Origin: CAXXXW01 sp963665555
GTDB taxonomy: Bacteria > Pseudomonadota > Alphaproteobacteria > Thalassobaculales > Thalassobaculaceae
Assembly (NCBI GenBank): GCA_963665555.2
Contig: OY762308.1
Coordinates: 558,001-622,000, forward strand
Direction: 5' to 3'
Length of the DNA stretch: 64,000 nucleotides
Under the pieces are notes generated by a model. That model had not been told where the DNA came from. It made no database searches and saw only the letters and a list, made by a program, of their open reading frames with translations. Positions 9,239-17,512 of this stretch are shown here, piece after piece; position 1 is the stretch's first letter; each line of letters starts with the position of its first letter. Both the position numbers and the translations under genes were made by a program.

Positions 9239-10587
9239 CCGGGGCGGCCGGCGGGCCGGCGCCCGGCGCGCGCGGGATCCGGCGGTGGCTGCCGAAGACC
9301 CTGTTCGGCCGGGCCATGGCGATCGTCCTGGTCCCGCTGGTGCTGATGCACGCGATCTCCACCTTCGTGTTCTTCGACCGGCACTGGGACACGATGACGC
9401 GCCGGCTGGCGCAGGGACTCGCCGGCGACATCGCGCTGGTCGCCGACGCGCTGACGCCGCCGCCGCCGGCCGGGGAGATCGAGGGGATCGTCCGCCGGTC
9501 GCGGGACCTGCTGGAGATGGTCGTCGCCTGGGAGGCGGGGGCCGTCCTCTCCGCCCCGGCCCGGCCGCCGCGCGACCGCATCGAGGCCGGGCTGGCCCGG
9601 CAACTCGACAAGCGCGTGGGCCGGCCGTTCCGCCTCGACACCGAGAGCGCGCCGAGGCGCGTCGTCGTCCGCCTGCTCCTGCCCGGCGGGGTGCTGACCG
9701 TCGATGTGAACCGCAAGCGGCTCGACAGTTCGACGCCCTATGTCTTCCTGATGTGGATGCTCGGCGGCTCGCTGGTGCTGTTCGCCATCGCGATCGTGTT
9801 CCTGCGCAACCAGATCCGCCCGGTGCGCCGCCTCGCCGTCGCCGCGCGCGCGCTGGGGATGGGCCGCGAGGTCGGCCACTTCCGCATGGAGGGGGCGACG
9901 GAGGTGCGCCAGGCCGCCGAGGCCTTCCTGCAGATGCGCGAGCGCATCCGCCGCCAGATGGCCCAGCGGACCGAGATGCTCGCCGGCGTCTCGCACGACC
10001 TGCGCACGCCGCTCACGCGCATGAAGCTGCAACTCGCCATGCTCGGCGACGATCCCGAAATCGCGGAGTTGCGCGCCGATGTGCGCGACATGGAGCGCAT
10101 GGTCGAGGGCTACCTCGCCTTCGCCCGCGGCGAGGGCGAGGAGGCGCCGCGGCGCACCGACCTCGCCGCGCTCGTCGCCGAGACGGTCGAGGCGGAGCGG
10201 CGCGACGGCTCGGCCGTCGCCCTGGAGGGGGCGGCGGAGGCGGCCGGGATCGTGCTGGAGGTGCGGCCCCAGGCGATCAAGCGGGCGCTGGCCAACCTGG
10301 TCGGCAACGCCAAGCGGCACGCCGGCGCCGTTTCGGTCTCGCTCCTTGCCTCGCGGGGGGCGGTGGCGATCGTGGTGGACGACAACGGCCCCGGCGTTCC
10401 CGAGGCGCACCGGGAGGATGTGTTCAAGCCCTTCTTCCGGCTCGACGCCTCGCGCAGCCCCGGCGCCGGCGGGGCCGGCCTCGGCCTCGCCATCGCCCGC
10501 GACATCGCCCGCGGCCATGGCGGCGACCTCACCCTCGACGACGCCCCCGCCGGCGGCCTCCGCGCCGTCCTCCGCCTGCCGGTTTAG
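9235..10587 (+). CDS. membrane sensor histidine kinase, EnvZ type
   Basis: A 450-residue kinase with two membrane segments (about 24-47 and 168-190) around a periplasmic sensor region of roughly 120 residues. HAMP and dimerisation regions follow, then a catalytic ATPase domain. The phosphorylated His is H254 in GVSHDLRTPL. The N box is NLVGNAKRHA, the G1 box DDNGPGVP and the G2 box GAGLGLAIARDI. The start is GTG 9235, overlapping the response-regulator stop, with no better candidate. As part of the MarR-regulator-kinase unit it is likely to phosphorylate the regulator encoded just before it. The sensed signal cannot be read from the sequence. Confidence 0.93.
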   Translation: MTGAAGGPAPGARGIRRWLPKTLFGRAMAIVLVPLVLMHAISTFVFFDRHWDTMTRRLAQGLAGDIALVADALTPPPPAGEIEGIVRRSRDLLEMVVAWEAGAVLSAPARPPRDRIEAGLARQLDKRVGRPFRLDTESAPRRVVVRLLLPGGVLTVDVNRKRLDSSTPYVFLMWMLGGSLVLFAIAIVFLRNQIRPVRRLAVAARALGMGREVGHFRMEGATEVRQAAEAFLQMRERIRRQMAQRTEMLAGVSHDLRTPLTRMKLQLAMLGDDPEIAELRADVRDMERMVEGYLAFARGEGEEAPRRTDLAALVAETVEAERRDGSAVALEGAAEAAGIVLEVRPQAIKRALANLVGNAKRHAGAVSVSLLASRGAVAIVVDDNGPGVPEAHREDVFKPFFRLDASRSPGAGGAGLGLAIARDIARGHGGDLTLDDAPAGGLRAVLRLPV

Positions 10588-10603
10588 GGGAGGGGAGGCT
10601 TCC

Positions 10604-10879
10604 ATGGAAACGCTGCCCGACGGGGTGTCGCGCTACGCGGAATCGCCGGTGTTTTCGGAGGCCTCGATACCGGCGAACCTGCGGAGGGCGCACCGGACCC
10701 GCGCGGGGACCTGGGCGAAAATCGTCGTCCTGGAGGGCAGGCTGCTGTGCCGCGTCCTGGAGCCGGAAATCCGGGAGGCGGAACTGTCCCCCGGAACGCC
10801 CGGCGTCGTGGGGCCGGGCGTTCCGCACGAGGTCGCGCCGGCGGGCGAGGTCCGCTTCCTGCTGGAGTTCTACCGCTGA
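10604..10879 (+). CDS. DUF1971 small cupin-like protein
   Basis: A 91-residue protein matching the DUF1971 family, related to the N-terminal module of some TehB proteins. Typical features are METLPDGVSRYAESPVF at the start, the middle RAGTWAKIVVLEG, and SPGTPGVVGPGVPHEV leading to a C-terminal VRFLLEFYR. The fold is expected to be a small double-stranded beta barrel with a single His in PHEV. A GGGAGG-like ribosome site precedes ATG 10604. It follows the kinase by 16 bp and may share its transcript. Its last 10 bp overlap the convergent lipoprotein gene. The function of the family is not established to my knowledge. Confidence 0.8.
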   Translation: METLPDGVSRYAESPVFSEASIPANLRRAHRTRAGTWAKIVVLEGRLLCRVLEPEIREAELSPGTPGVVGPGVPHEVAPAGEVRFLLEFYR

Positions 10880-11793
10880 AGCCGCGCGGCGCCGCCGGTC
10901 CGGGCCGCGAGGGCGGCGTATCCGCGCGCGAGGTCGGCGATCCCGGGCGCGGCGGCCGCGGCGATGTCGTCCGCCGTCGCGCCCCACGGGCCGTCGAGCG
11001 CGCCGGCGGGGATCGCGTTCGCCTGGTCCACCCGCCCGATCTCCGCGCCCGACGGGTCGCGCAGCACCCAGGCGATCGCGACGCGCTCCACCCCCGCGCC
11101 GGCCGGCGCGACGGCGACGGAGGGGACCAGCGCCAGGCCGCCGCGCCCCGGCGGCCCGGCCGCGATCCCCTCGGCCGCGAGCGCGCGCCGGATCGCGGCG
11201 GCCAGCGCCTCGGCCCCGTCGCCGGGCGCGCCGGCGACCGGTTCGAGCGCCACCGCCGGCCCGGCGGCGGGGGGCGGAAGGGGGGGCGGCGCGCGGTGCC
11301 GGCGGGCGCGGACGCCCTCGATCCAGGCGACCGTCGCGCCGGCGTGCCGGTCCGCGACATCGCGGAACATTTCCGGCGTCGGCGCGGTCCAGAAGGCGGC
11401 CGGCGGCGCGTGCCGGGTCTCGCGCCGGGCGATCTCGGCGCCGTCGCGGCCGCGCAGCGTCCAGATCATCGCCAGTTCCGCCGGCCCGCCCGCGCGTTCC
11501 GCCCGGTAGCCGCCGGCGTCGAGCAGCAGGGGCCGCGCCTCGGCCCCGCGCGCGCCGGCGACGAGGCCGCGGTCGCGCAGCGACCGGGCGATCGCGCGGG
11601 CCAGCGCGTCGCCGACCCAGCCGGCCGGCCCCTCGATCCGCCGCACGCCGACGCCGGACGCGGCCGGAACCAGCGCGGCGGCGCGGCGGCGCTTCTCCTC
11701 CTCCGGCGGCTCGAAGACGGCGGGGACCGGCGCGCAGGCCGCCAGCGCCCCGCACAGCGCGCCGGCCGCCGCGAGCCTCAGAGCAGGACGCAT
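10870..11793 (-). CDS. predicted lipoprotein of unknown function
   Basis: A 307-residue exported lipoprotein. The signal peptide is short and Ala-rich, with lipobox LAAC at 17-20, so Cys20 would be the acylated residue. The mature part has two roughly similar halves (about 50-150 and 180-300). Each contains an ALARAIARSL or ALAAAIRRAL helix and an IWTLRGRDGAEIAR or AWVLRDPSGAEIGR strand pair, suggesting internal duplication. I do not recognise the family. It is the last gene of the lgt-containing minus-strand run. Its 3' end overlaps the convergent DUF1971 gene by 10 bp. Confidence 0.75.
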   Translation of the reverse strand: MRPALRLAAAGALCGALAACAPVPAVFEPPEEEKRRRAAALVPAASGVGVRRIEGPAGWVGDALARAIARSLRDRGLVAGARGAEARPLLLDAGGYRAERAGGPAELAMIWTLRGRDGAEIARRETRHAPPAAFWTAPTPEMFRDVADRHAGATVAWIEGVRARRHRAPPPLPPPAAGPAVALEPVAGAPGDGAEALAAAIRRALAAEGIAAGPPGRGGLALVPSVAVAPAGAGVERVAIAWVLRDPSGAEIGRVDQANAIPAGALDGPWGATADDIAAAAAPGIADLARGYAALAARTGGAARLQR

Positions 11794-11846
11794 GTGGCGA
11801 GGCCGCCGAGCAGCAGGGCGAGGGCGAAAATCCACAGATGCGGCAT
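11778..11846 (-). CDS. possible 22-residue membrane microprotein
   Basis: A tiny frame reads MPHLWIFALALLLGGLATCV and ends two residues later. It is almost entirely one hydrophobic segment. It lies in the gap between the M24 gene and the lipoprotein and overlaps the lipoprotein start by 16 bp, as a coupled upstream gene would. No strong ribosome site is visible. Either a real single-pass membrane peptide or a chance hydrophobic frame could explain it; conservation in relatives would decide. Confidence 0.3.
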   Translation of the reverse strand: MPHLWIFALALLLGGLATCVLL

Positions 11847-11873
11847 CGCGGCGGCCTCGGCCCTCGCCCGCGC

Positions 11874-13025
11874 TCACGCCTCGACGAGGTCGAGGGAGGC
11901 CGTCGAGAGCCGCTCGTTGCCCGTTTCGGTGACGACGACGCTCTCTCCCGGGCACATCGCCAGCCCCGACTCGCTGTCCATCGTGATCATGTGGAGGAAG
12001 AACACCATCCCCGGCGCCGCGAGGACGGGGTTGCCGGTGTAGAGCATCGGCGTGTCCATCCAGGTCGGCGCGAACATCGCGCTCAGCGAATAGCCGCAGG
12101 CGTTCATCCGGGCGTGGCGGTAGCCCCGCCGGTCCATCGCGCGGGCGTGGGCGTCGAAGGCCTCGCCCACCGGCCGGCCGGGGCGCAGCGCCTCGCGGCA
12201 GGCGGCGAGCGCCTCCAGCGCGGCGGCGTGCATGTCGCGCTGGACCGGCGAGGCGGGGCCGATGACGATCGTCCGCATCAGGCAGGCGTGGTAGTGGCGG
12301 TAGGCCCCGGCGAATTCGAGGGTCAGCTGGTCGCGCGCGTCGAGGCGCCGCCGGCCGGTGAAGTAGCGCGACAGCAGCGCGTCCGGGCCGGAGCCGATAA
12401 TGTTCTCGTTGGCGGGGTAGTCGCCGCCGCCCCGGAAGATCGCGCCCTGCATGGCGGCGAGGATTTCGCCCTCGTCCGCCCCCGGCGCGGCCAGCCGGTG
12501 CGCCTCGTCCAGCGCGGCGTCGGCCAGTTCGGCGGCGCGGCGCACATAAGCCAGTTCCGCCTCGCTCTTCACGACGCGCAGTTTCGTCACCAGGTCCGAG
12601 GCGTCCTCCAGCGCGCAGAACCCCTCCATCGTCTCGTCGAGCAGGCGGCCCAGCCGGGCGTTCAGGCCGTAGGACTCGTACTCGACGCCGAGCCGCTTGC
12701 CGGCCTGGCCCAGCTCGCGCAGCGTCTCGCGCAGCTGCGCCGCCGGCGTCGCGCCGTGGCCGTCGACCCAGACGCGGATGTCCCGGATCGTGCTGGTGTT
12801 CTCCGCCTGGCGCAGGTCGGGCGCGCGCGTCAGCAGCATCGTCCGCCCGTCCGCGCCGAGGAACAGGCACTGGAAGAAGCAGAAGCCGAAACTGTCGTAG
12901 CCGGTCAGGTAGTACATGCTCTCCTGCCGGAACATCAGCAGCCCGTCGAGGCCGCGCGCCTCCAGCGCGGCGACGGTTTTCGAAACGCGGTCCGCGAACT
13001 CCTCGCGGGCGAAATGAAGCGCCAT
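11874..13025 (-). CDS. M24 family (pita-bread) hydrolase homologue lacking canonical metal ligands
   Basis: A 383-residue protein with an N-terminal creatinase-like domain (1-145) and a C-terminal pita-bread domain. In metal-dependent M24 peptidases the first ligands lie in a D-G-x-Y-x-G-Y-x-x-D pattern. Here the equivalent reads LEFAGAYRHYHACLMRT, so the acidic ligands are replaced. This pattern resembles ectoine hydrolase (DoeA/EutD) and creatinase-like members, which act without the dinuclear centre. An amidohydrolase acting on a small metabolite is therefore more likely than a proline peptidase. It starts 4 bp after pgeF ends, inside the lgt operon. It is unrelated in detail to the DddP-type M24 protein at 1286. 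Confidence 0.8.
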   Translation of the reverse strand: MALHFAREEFADRVSKTVAALEARGLDGLLMFRQESMYYLTGYDSFGFCFFQCLFLGADGRTMLLTRAPDLRQAENTSTIRDIRVWVDGHGATPAAQLRETLRELGQAGKRLGVEYESYGLNARLGRLLDETMEGFCALEDASDLVTKLRVVKSEAELAYVRRAAELADAALDEAHRLAAPGADEGEILAAMQGAIFRGGGDYPANENIIGSGPDALLSRYFTGRRRLDARDQLTLEFAGAYRHYHACLMRTIVIGPASPVQRDMHAAALEALAACREALRPGRPVGEAFDAHARAMDRRGYRHARMNACGYSLSAMFAPTWMDTPMLYTGNPVLAAPGMVFFLHMITMDSESGLAMCPGESVVVTETGNERLSTASLDLVEA

Positions 13026-13028
13026 GTC

Positions 13029-13793
13029 TCAACCCTCCAGGGCGATGACCGACAGGAGCCGGCCGTAATCCGGCTCGTCCCTGTGGCGGGAGCGCCGGTA
13101 GCTGAACCAGTGCGCCTCGTCGGCGCAGGTGTCGGCGTCGAGCGACAGCACGCCGGCGAGGCCGAGCCGCCCCAGCCGCGCCGCGATGTAGCCCGGCAGG
13201 TCGAACATGTAGCGCCCCTCGTCCGGGCCGGCGCGGAAGAAGGCGGCGTTGGCGCGGTCGCGCTCCAGGAACGGGCCGGGGAATTCCGGCCCGACCTCGT
13301 AGGAATCGGGGCCGATGGCCGGGCCGACGGCGGCGACGATGTTGTCGGCCCGCGCGCCCTGTTCGATCATCGCCTCGACCGTCGCCTCCAGCACGCCCGC
13401 CAGCGCGCCGCGCCAGCCGGCGTGCGCCGCGCCCACCACGCGGTCCCCCGGATCGGCGAACAGCACCGGCCCGCAATCGGCCGTCAGGATGCCCAGCGCC
13501 AGGTTCGGGGCGGCGGTGACCAGCGCGTCGGCCGCCGGCGGCTCCTCCGGCGGCTCCGGCCCCTCCAGCACCGCGACTTCCGCCGAGTGGCGCTGATGGC
13601 AGGTGGCGAGCGCGCCCGCCGGCAGGTCGAGCGCGGCCATGGCGCGCGCCCGGTTGGCGGCGACGGCGGCGGGATCGTCCCCCGATCCGAGTCCGCAATT
13701 GAGGGAGCGGTACAGGCCCGCGCTGACGCCGCCGCGCCGGGTGAAGAAGGCGTGGCGGATTCCGCCGCCGCCGAAGCCGTCGATCTGGATCAC
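13029..13793 (-). CDS. pgeF: peptidoglycan editing factor / polyphenol oxidase family (YfiH, laccase domain)
   Basis: This 254-residue protein is a DUF152 (YfiH) family member. The hallmark metal-site motifs are present: CHQRHSAEV, ILTADCGPVLFAD and GAAHAGWRGALAG. In E. coli PgeF removes wrongly incorporated residues from peptidoglycan stems, and relatives have purine nucleoside phosphorylase or oxidase activity. The start is a GTG at 13793, which overlaps the stop of the MidA-like gene by 4 bp and gives the family's usual N terminus IQIDGFGGGGIRHAFFTRRG. It sits in the order lgt-midA-pgeF, common in alphaproteobacteria. Confidence 0.9.
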   Translation of the reverse strand: MIQIDGFGGGGIRHAFFTRRGGVSAGLYRSLNCGLGSGDDPAAVAANRARAMAALDLPAGALATCHQRHSAEVAVLEGPEPPEEPPAADALVTAAPNLALGILTADCGPVLFADPGDRVVGAAHAGWRGALAGVLEATVEAMIEQGARADNIVAAVGPAIGPDSYEVGPEFPGPFLERDRANAAFFRAGPDEGRYMFDLPGYIAARLGRLGLAGVLSLDADTCADEAHWFSYRRSRHRDEPDYGRLLSVIALEG

Positions 13794-14917
13794 GCCGCGC
13801 TTTCTCCCCCGCCGGGCCGGGCGCCGGGCTCCGCGAACCCGTCCGGCTCCGGGCCGTCCGCCGGAACGACGGCCATCGCCTTGAACAGCTTGCCCATCGC
13901 GTCCGCGCCGATCAAGCGGTCCAGCGCGGCGGCGATTCCGGCCCGGCCTTCGGGGCCGGCGCGCCGCGCCAGCGCGGCGGCCCGGCGCTCGACGCCGAGG
14001 GCGCGCAGGAACCGCCCCTGTTCGACCGGCCCCAGGCACGCGCATCCCGCCTCCAGCGCGACCCCGCGCAGGCGGGCGAAATCGACATGGCTCGACAGGT
14101 CGGCGAGTCCGGGACTGTCCAGCGGATCGACCGGCCGGTGCGCGCGGACCGCTTGCAGCGTCGCGCCGCGCGCCCCGCGCTCGCTCCCGTAATCGACGAC
14201 CAGCGCCGCGCCGCCCCGCGCCGCGATGCGCCCGGCGGCGGCGGCCAGCACGGCGTCGGCGGCCGGGCAGAGTTCGGCCGTCTCCCCGTCGGCCGCGCCG
14301 CGCCGCAACTCGTCCGGCAGCGTCGCGGCGAGCGGGGAGGGGGCGCGGTCGACCGCCCAGGCGAGGCCGGTCCCCGCCGCGTCCGCCGCGACCAGGACCT
14401 CCCGCCACGCGCCGTCGCGCCGGACCAGCCGGCGGATCGGCAGCGCGTCGAAGAACTCGTTGGCGATCAGGAAACAGGGCCGGTCGGGCAGGCCGGAGAG
14501 GTCCTCGCTCCAGGCCGGCCGCGCGGCCGCCAGAGTCCGGGCCTGGATCGCGCGCAGGCGCGGGCTTGTCTCGACGAGGCGAACCTCGAAAGGGACCGCG
14601 CCGCCCGACGCGCCGGCGATGGCGCGCAGCGCGTCCGCCATCAGGGTCCCCCGGCCGGGGCCGAGTTCCACGAGGCAGGCCCCCGGCGGCGACCCCTGGG
14701 CGCGCCAGGCCGCGAGCGTCCACAGGCCCAGCAACTCGCCGAACATCTGCGAAACCTCCGGCGCGGTGGTGAAGTCGCCGGCCGCGCCGAGCGGGTCGCG
14801 CCGCGCGTAATAGCCGGCCTCGCGGTCGTGCAGCGCCTCGGCCATGTACTCCGCGACGGTCAGCGGCCCGGCGCGCGCGATCCGGCGCAACAGGCGGCCC
14901 GACAGGCTACCGGCCAT
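13790..14917 (-). CDS. class I SAM-dependent methyltransferase, MidA/NDUFAF7 family
   Basis: A 375-residue relative of the mitochondrial complex I assembly factor MidA/NDUFAF7, which methylates an Arg in a complex I subunit. The N terminus has the family pattern ITVAEYM-like PLTVAEYMAEALHDREAGYY followed by GDFTTAPEVSQMFGELLG. The SAM-binding motif is CLVELGPGRGTL near residue 85, and FLIANEFFDALP follows. The bacterial substrate is not established. It overlaps lgt by 11 bp upstream and pgeF by 4 bp downstream. The C-terminal 20 residues are Gly/Pro-rich and probably disordered. Confidence 0.88.
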   Translation of the reverse strand: MAGSLSGRLLRRIARAGPLTVAEYMAEALHDREAGYYARRDPLGAAGDFTTAPEVSQMFGELLGLWTLAAWRAQGSPPGACLVELGPGRGTLMADALRAIAGASGGAVPFEVRLVETSPRLRAIQARTLAAARPAWSEDLSGLPDRPCFLIANEFFDALPIRRLVRRDGAWREVLVAADAAGTGLAWAVDRAPSPLAATLPDELRRGAADGETAELCPAADAVLAAAAGRIAARGGAALVVDYGSERGARGATLQAVRAHRPVDPLDSPGLADLSSHVDFARLRGVALEAGCACLGPVEQGRFLRALGVERRAAALARRAGPEGRAGIAAALDRLIGADAMGKLFKAMAVVPADGPEPDGFAEPGARPGGGESAA

Positions 14918-15719
14918 CGCCGGGCGCCGGGCCGCGCATCGCGCGCGCCAGCAGGACCGCGCCCGCGACGACCATCGGCAGCGAGAGCAGCTGGCCCATC
15001 GTGAACGGCCCCAGCACGAAGCCCAGATGGGCGTCCGGCTCGCGGAACAGTTCCGCGAAGCCGCGCGCGGCGCCGTAGCCGGCCAGGAACAGGCCGCAGA
15101 CCAGCCCCGGCCGGCGGCGCGCGCCGGTCCACCAGGCGGCCGCCGCGACCAGCGCGAACAGCGCCGCCCCCTCCAGCGCCGCCTCGTAAAGCTGGCTCGG
15201 ATGGCGGGGCAGCGGGCCGCCGCCGGGAAAGACCATGGCCCAGGGCGCGTCCGAAACCCGCCCGTACAACTCCCCGTTCGCGAAATTGGCGAGCCGTCCG
15301 AAGAACAGCCCGATCGGCGCGGCGGCGGCCACCGCGTCCGCCAGCGCCAGGACGGGGATTCCCTCCCGCCGCGCGTACAGCCAGGCGGCCGCGACGACGC
15401 CGAGGAAGCCGCCGTGGAACGACATGCCGCCGTGCCAGACCATAACGATTTCCAGGGGATGGGCGAGGAACCAGGCCGGCTTGTAGAACAGCGCGTAGCC
15501 GAGCCTGCCGCCCAGGATCACGCCGAGCGTGGCGTAAAACAGCAGGTCGTCCATCCGGGCGGCGGCGGGCAGCGCCGGCGCGCGCCGGGCCAGCGCCGCG
15601 CAGAACCGCCAGCCGAGCAGCAGCCCCGCCACATAGGCGAGCGCGTACCAGCGGATCGCGATCGGCCCGATCTGGACCGCGACCGGATCGATGACGGGAA
15701 AGGCCAGCGCGCCGAGCAT
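14907..15719 (-). CDS. lgt: prolipoprotein diacylglyceryl transferase
   Basis: A 270-residue integral inner-membrane enzyme that moves diacylglyceryl from phosphatidylglycerol to the lipobox Cys of prolipoproteins. The Lgt signature GRLANFANGELYG is intact. Upstream is the catalytic-region stretch WHGGMSFHGGFLG with the conserved His, and the first segments include RWYALAYVAGLLLGW. About seven hydrophobic segments are visible, as expected. It heads a tightly packed minus-strand operon that also ends with a lipoprotein gene. Start ATG 15719 gives MLGALAFPVIDPV, the normal length for the family. Confidence 0.96.
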   Translation of the reverse strand: MLGALAFPVIDPVAVQIGPIAIRWYALAYVAGLLLGWRFCAALARRAPALPAAARMDDLLFYATLGVILGGRLGYALFYKPAWFLAHPLEIVMVWHGGMSFHGGFLGVVAAAWLYARREGIPVLALADAVAAAAPIGLFFGRLANFANGELYGRVSDAPWAMVFPGGGPLPRHPSQLYEAALEGAALFALVAAAAWWTGARRRPGLVCGLFLAGYGAARGFAELFREPDAHLGFVLGPFTMGQLLSLPMVVAGAVLLARAMRGPAPGDGR

Positions 15720-15771
15720 CGCGCCTCGATACCGCCTCCGGGGGCGCGAGGCAACGGAGCGCCGCGAGGCG

Positions 15772-16245
15772 CTACTTCTCGGCGAAGACGCCGTCGTCGT
15801 TCTCGATCTCGTCGCCGACCGTCAGCGTGCTGGCCTGGGCGGTGGACCCGATCGGCGCGTCGCATGTCGCCTCGAGCAGGTATTTCGTCCCGTCCGAGTT
15901 GAACACGATATCGGCGCCGGTGCTGTCGTCGCTGAAATCCTCTTCGTCCCATGAGAGGTTGCCGTCGGAATCGCAGCCCGCGTAGTCGTCGAGGTCGATG
16001 GTCGTGTCCTTGAAGCCCGTCTCGATCGCCTGGTTGTCGTAGGTGCAGGTCCCGCTCATCGTGCCCGTGGACGACAGGTCGAGCTTCTTGCAGGAGATGT
16101 TTATGTCCGAGCTGATCTGGCTGCCGTCGTAGGTGCGGGTGGTGATCTTCGCGGGCGCGGTCTGCGACTGGTCCGAAAGGGCCGGAAAGGCGACGGCGAG
16201 GACACACAACGCGGTCGCGGCGGCGAGGGGGCGAAAGACGGGCAT
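15772..16245 (-). CDS. exported cyanovirin-N homology (CVNH)-like protein
   Basis: This 157-residue protein has a clear signal peptide (cleavage near 24, after ALS). The mature part resembles the CVNH lectin fold: Cys at 52 and 67 in the first-repeat spacing, then TTIDLDDYAG and DGNLSWDEEDF, parallel to the SSIDLNS and DGSLKWQ stretches of cyanovirin-N. The second half is more divergent: the paired Cys are 91 and 128 rather than 15 apart. The mature sequence is acidic. A paralogue lies at 26594. CVNH domains bind mannose-type glycans, but binding here is only a prediction. A strong AAAGGAG ribosome site precedes ATG 16245. The gene is divergent from ubiK. Confidence 0.6.
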   Translation of the reverse strand: MPVFRPLAAATALCVLAVAFPALSDQSQTAPAKITTRTYDGSQISSDINISCKKLDLSSTGTMSGTCTYDNQAIETGFKDTTIDLDDYAGCDSDGNLSWDEEDFSDDSTGADIVFNSDGTKYLLEATCDAPIGSTAQASTLTVGDEIENDDGVFAEK

Positions 16246-16450
16246 GTTTCAGGCTCCTTTGTGGATCGGATGGCCGACCGTCCGGCACAATATGGCCGAG
16301 TGAAACGGAAAAGAACGCCTCGCGCAACGATTATCGGGGCCTCCGCGGCCCTACCCCGGGAGAACCGCGGCCCGATGGCGGTTTTCCGGGACAGCGGCGC
16401 GGTCGCCGGTGTAATGAGGATCGAGCGAATCGGCCCGGAGGAGCGCGACC

Positions 16451-16789
16451 GTGCGGAGCGACAACCGCTTTCTCGACGATCTGGCGAAGGTCGCCAACGG
16501 GGCGCTGGCCGCCGCCGCCGGGGCGCGCCAGGAGGTCGAGCACATCGTCCAGCGGCGCTTCGAGCGCTTCCTGAACGAGCGCGGCTGGGTGACCCGCGAG
16601 GAGTTCGAGGCGGTGCGCGACATGGCCGCCACGGCGCGGGAGGAGCAGGAGGCGCTCGCCGCGCGGGTCGAGGAGCTCGAGAAGAAGGCGGCCGCGCGCC
16701 GGTCGCCGGCGCGGCGCGCCGCCGGCGCGGCCCGGGGCCGCGGGACGGGCGCCGAGACGCGCAAGCCGCCGGCCGAACCGGGCGGCTGA
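16451..16789 (+). CDS. ubiK: ubiquinone biosynthesis accessory factor UbiK (BMFP domain)
   Basis: A 112-residue BMFP-family protein (E. coli YqiC/UbiK). It is a membrane-associated coiled coil that helps the soluble Ubi enzyme complex. The pattern NRFLDDLAKVANGALAAAAGARQEVE is followed by RFERFLNERGWVTREEFEAVRDMAATAREE and a C-terminal helix EALAARVEELEKK. The tail beyond residue 80 is Arg/Ala/Pro-rich and probably disordered, as is common in high-GC alphaproteobacteria. The start is GTG 16451, after a GGAGGAG ribosome site. Confidence 0.85.
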   Translation: MRSDNRFLDDLAKVANGALAAAAGARQEVEHIVQRRFERFLNERGWVTREEFEAVRDMAATAREEQEALAARVEELEKKAAARRSPARRAAGAARGRGTGAETRKPPAEPGG

Positions 16790-16843
16790 CGCCGGGCGCC
16801 GCGCCCGTCCCGCCCCGTCCGGGGGCCGCCCCGGGGCCGCCCG

Positions 16844-16870
16844 AAGGAAATCGCCCGGCGTTTCCTTTTT
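16844..16870 (+). terminator. possible intrinsic terminator after ubiK
   Basis: Inverted arms AAGGAAA (16844-16850) and TTTCCTT (16861-16867) flank a 10-base loop and lead into a run of T residues. It lies 55 bp after the ubiK stop and before a TTGACA hexamer (16874-16879) upstream of the YbjN gene. The stem is A/T-rich, so it would be weak. Confidence 0.4.
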
Positions 16871-17006
16871 CGGTTGACAGGCTTCGCGCGACCGGGATTG
16901 TTGCCATATCTGGTGTACGGAAATCGCGCGAACACAAGCTGTAACGGAAAATCCACATATAGCATGGCGTTCGGGCGTTTCGGGCCGCGCTACGGGAGGT
17001 GACCTT

Positions 17007-17510
17007 ATGTCTCTCGACTCCGTCGATTCGGCGAGTCCGCCGCGCAACCCGCTCGACCTCCTGGAGGAGATCGTCGGCGCCAACGAGTGGCCGCACGAAC
17101 GGGCCAGCGGCGAGGAGCTCGCGGTCGAGATCGACGGGCGGTGGTGCGACTACCGCCTGTTCTTCCTCTGGCAGGAGGACATGAGCGCGCTGCACTTCTC
17201 CTGCCGCTTCGAGGCGCGGGTCGCCGCCGACCGGCGCCGCGAGGTCGCCGACCTGCTCGCCCTGGTCAACGAGAAGCTGTGGCTCGGCCATTTCGACCTG
17301 TCGTCGGACGACGGGACGCCGGCCTTCCGCCACACGCTGCCGCTGCGCGGGACGGGGACGGCCAGCGTCGAGCAGCTGGAGGACCTGGTGGAGGTCGCGG
17401 TCAGCGAGTCCGACCGCTACTACCCGGCGTTCCAGTTCGTGATCTGGGGCGGCAAGTCGGCCGGCGACGCGATCGACGCGGCGCTGATCGACGTCGCCGG
17501 GACGGCCTGA
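17007..17510 (+). CDS. YbjN domain-containing protein
   Basis: A 167-residue YbjN-family protein with the expected start NPLDLLEEIVGANEWPHER and core ALHFSCRFEARV. The later region VNEKLWLGHFDLSSDDGTPAFRHTL-type sequence also fits. YbjN proteins are soluble alpha/beta proteins structurally like type III secretion chaperones; their role is not settled, though E. coli YbjN affects stress and motility genes. A GGGAGGTG ribosome site precedes ATG 17007. It ends 2 bp before proC, so the two are surely co-transcribed, a pairing seen across alphaproteobacteria. Confidence 0.88.
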   Translation: MSLDSVDSASPPRNPLDLLEEIVGANEWPHERASGEELAVEIDGRWCDYRLFFLWQEDMSALHFSCRFEARVAADRRREVADLLALVNEKLWLGHFDLSSDDGTPAFRHTLPLRGTGTASVEQLEDLVEVAVSESDRYYPAFQFVIWGGKSAGDAIDAALIDVAGTA

Positions 17511-17512
17511 CG

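Noticed and set aside
9132..14192. Long open frame on the plus strand across the kinase gene and the lgt operon
   Set aside because: It runs through several recognised genes in other frames, and its translation is low-complexity Arg/Pro/Ala sequence.
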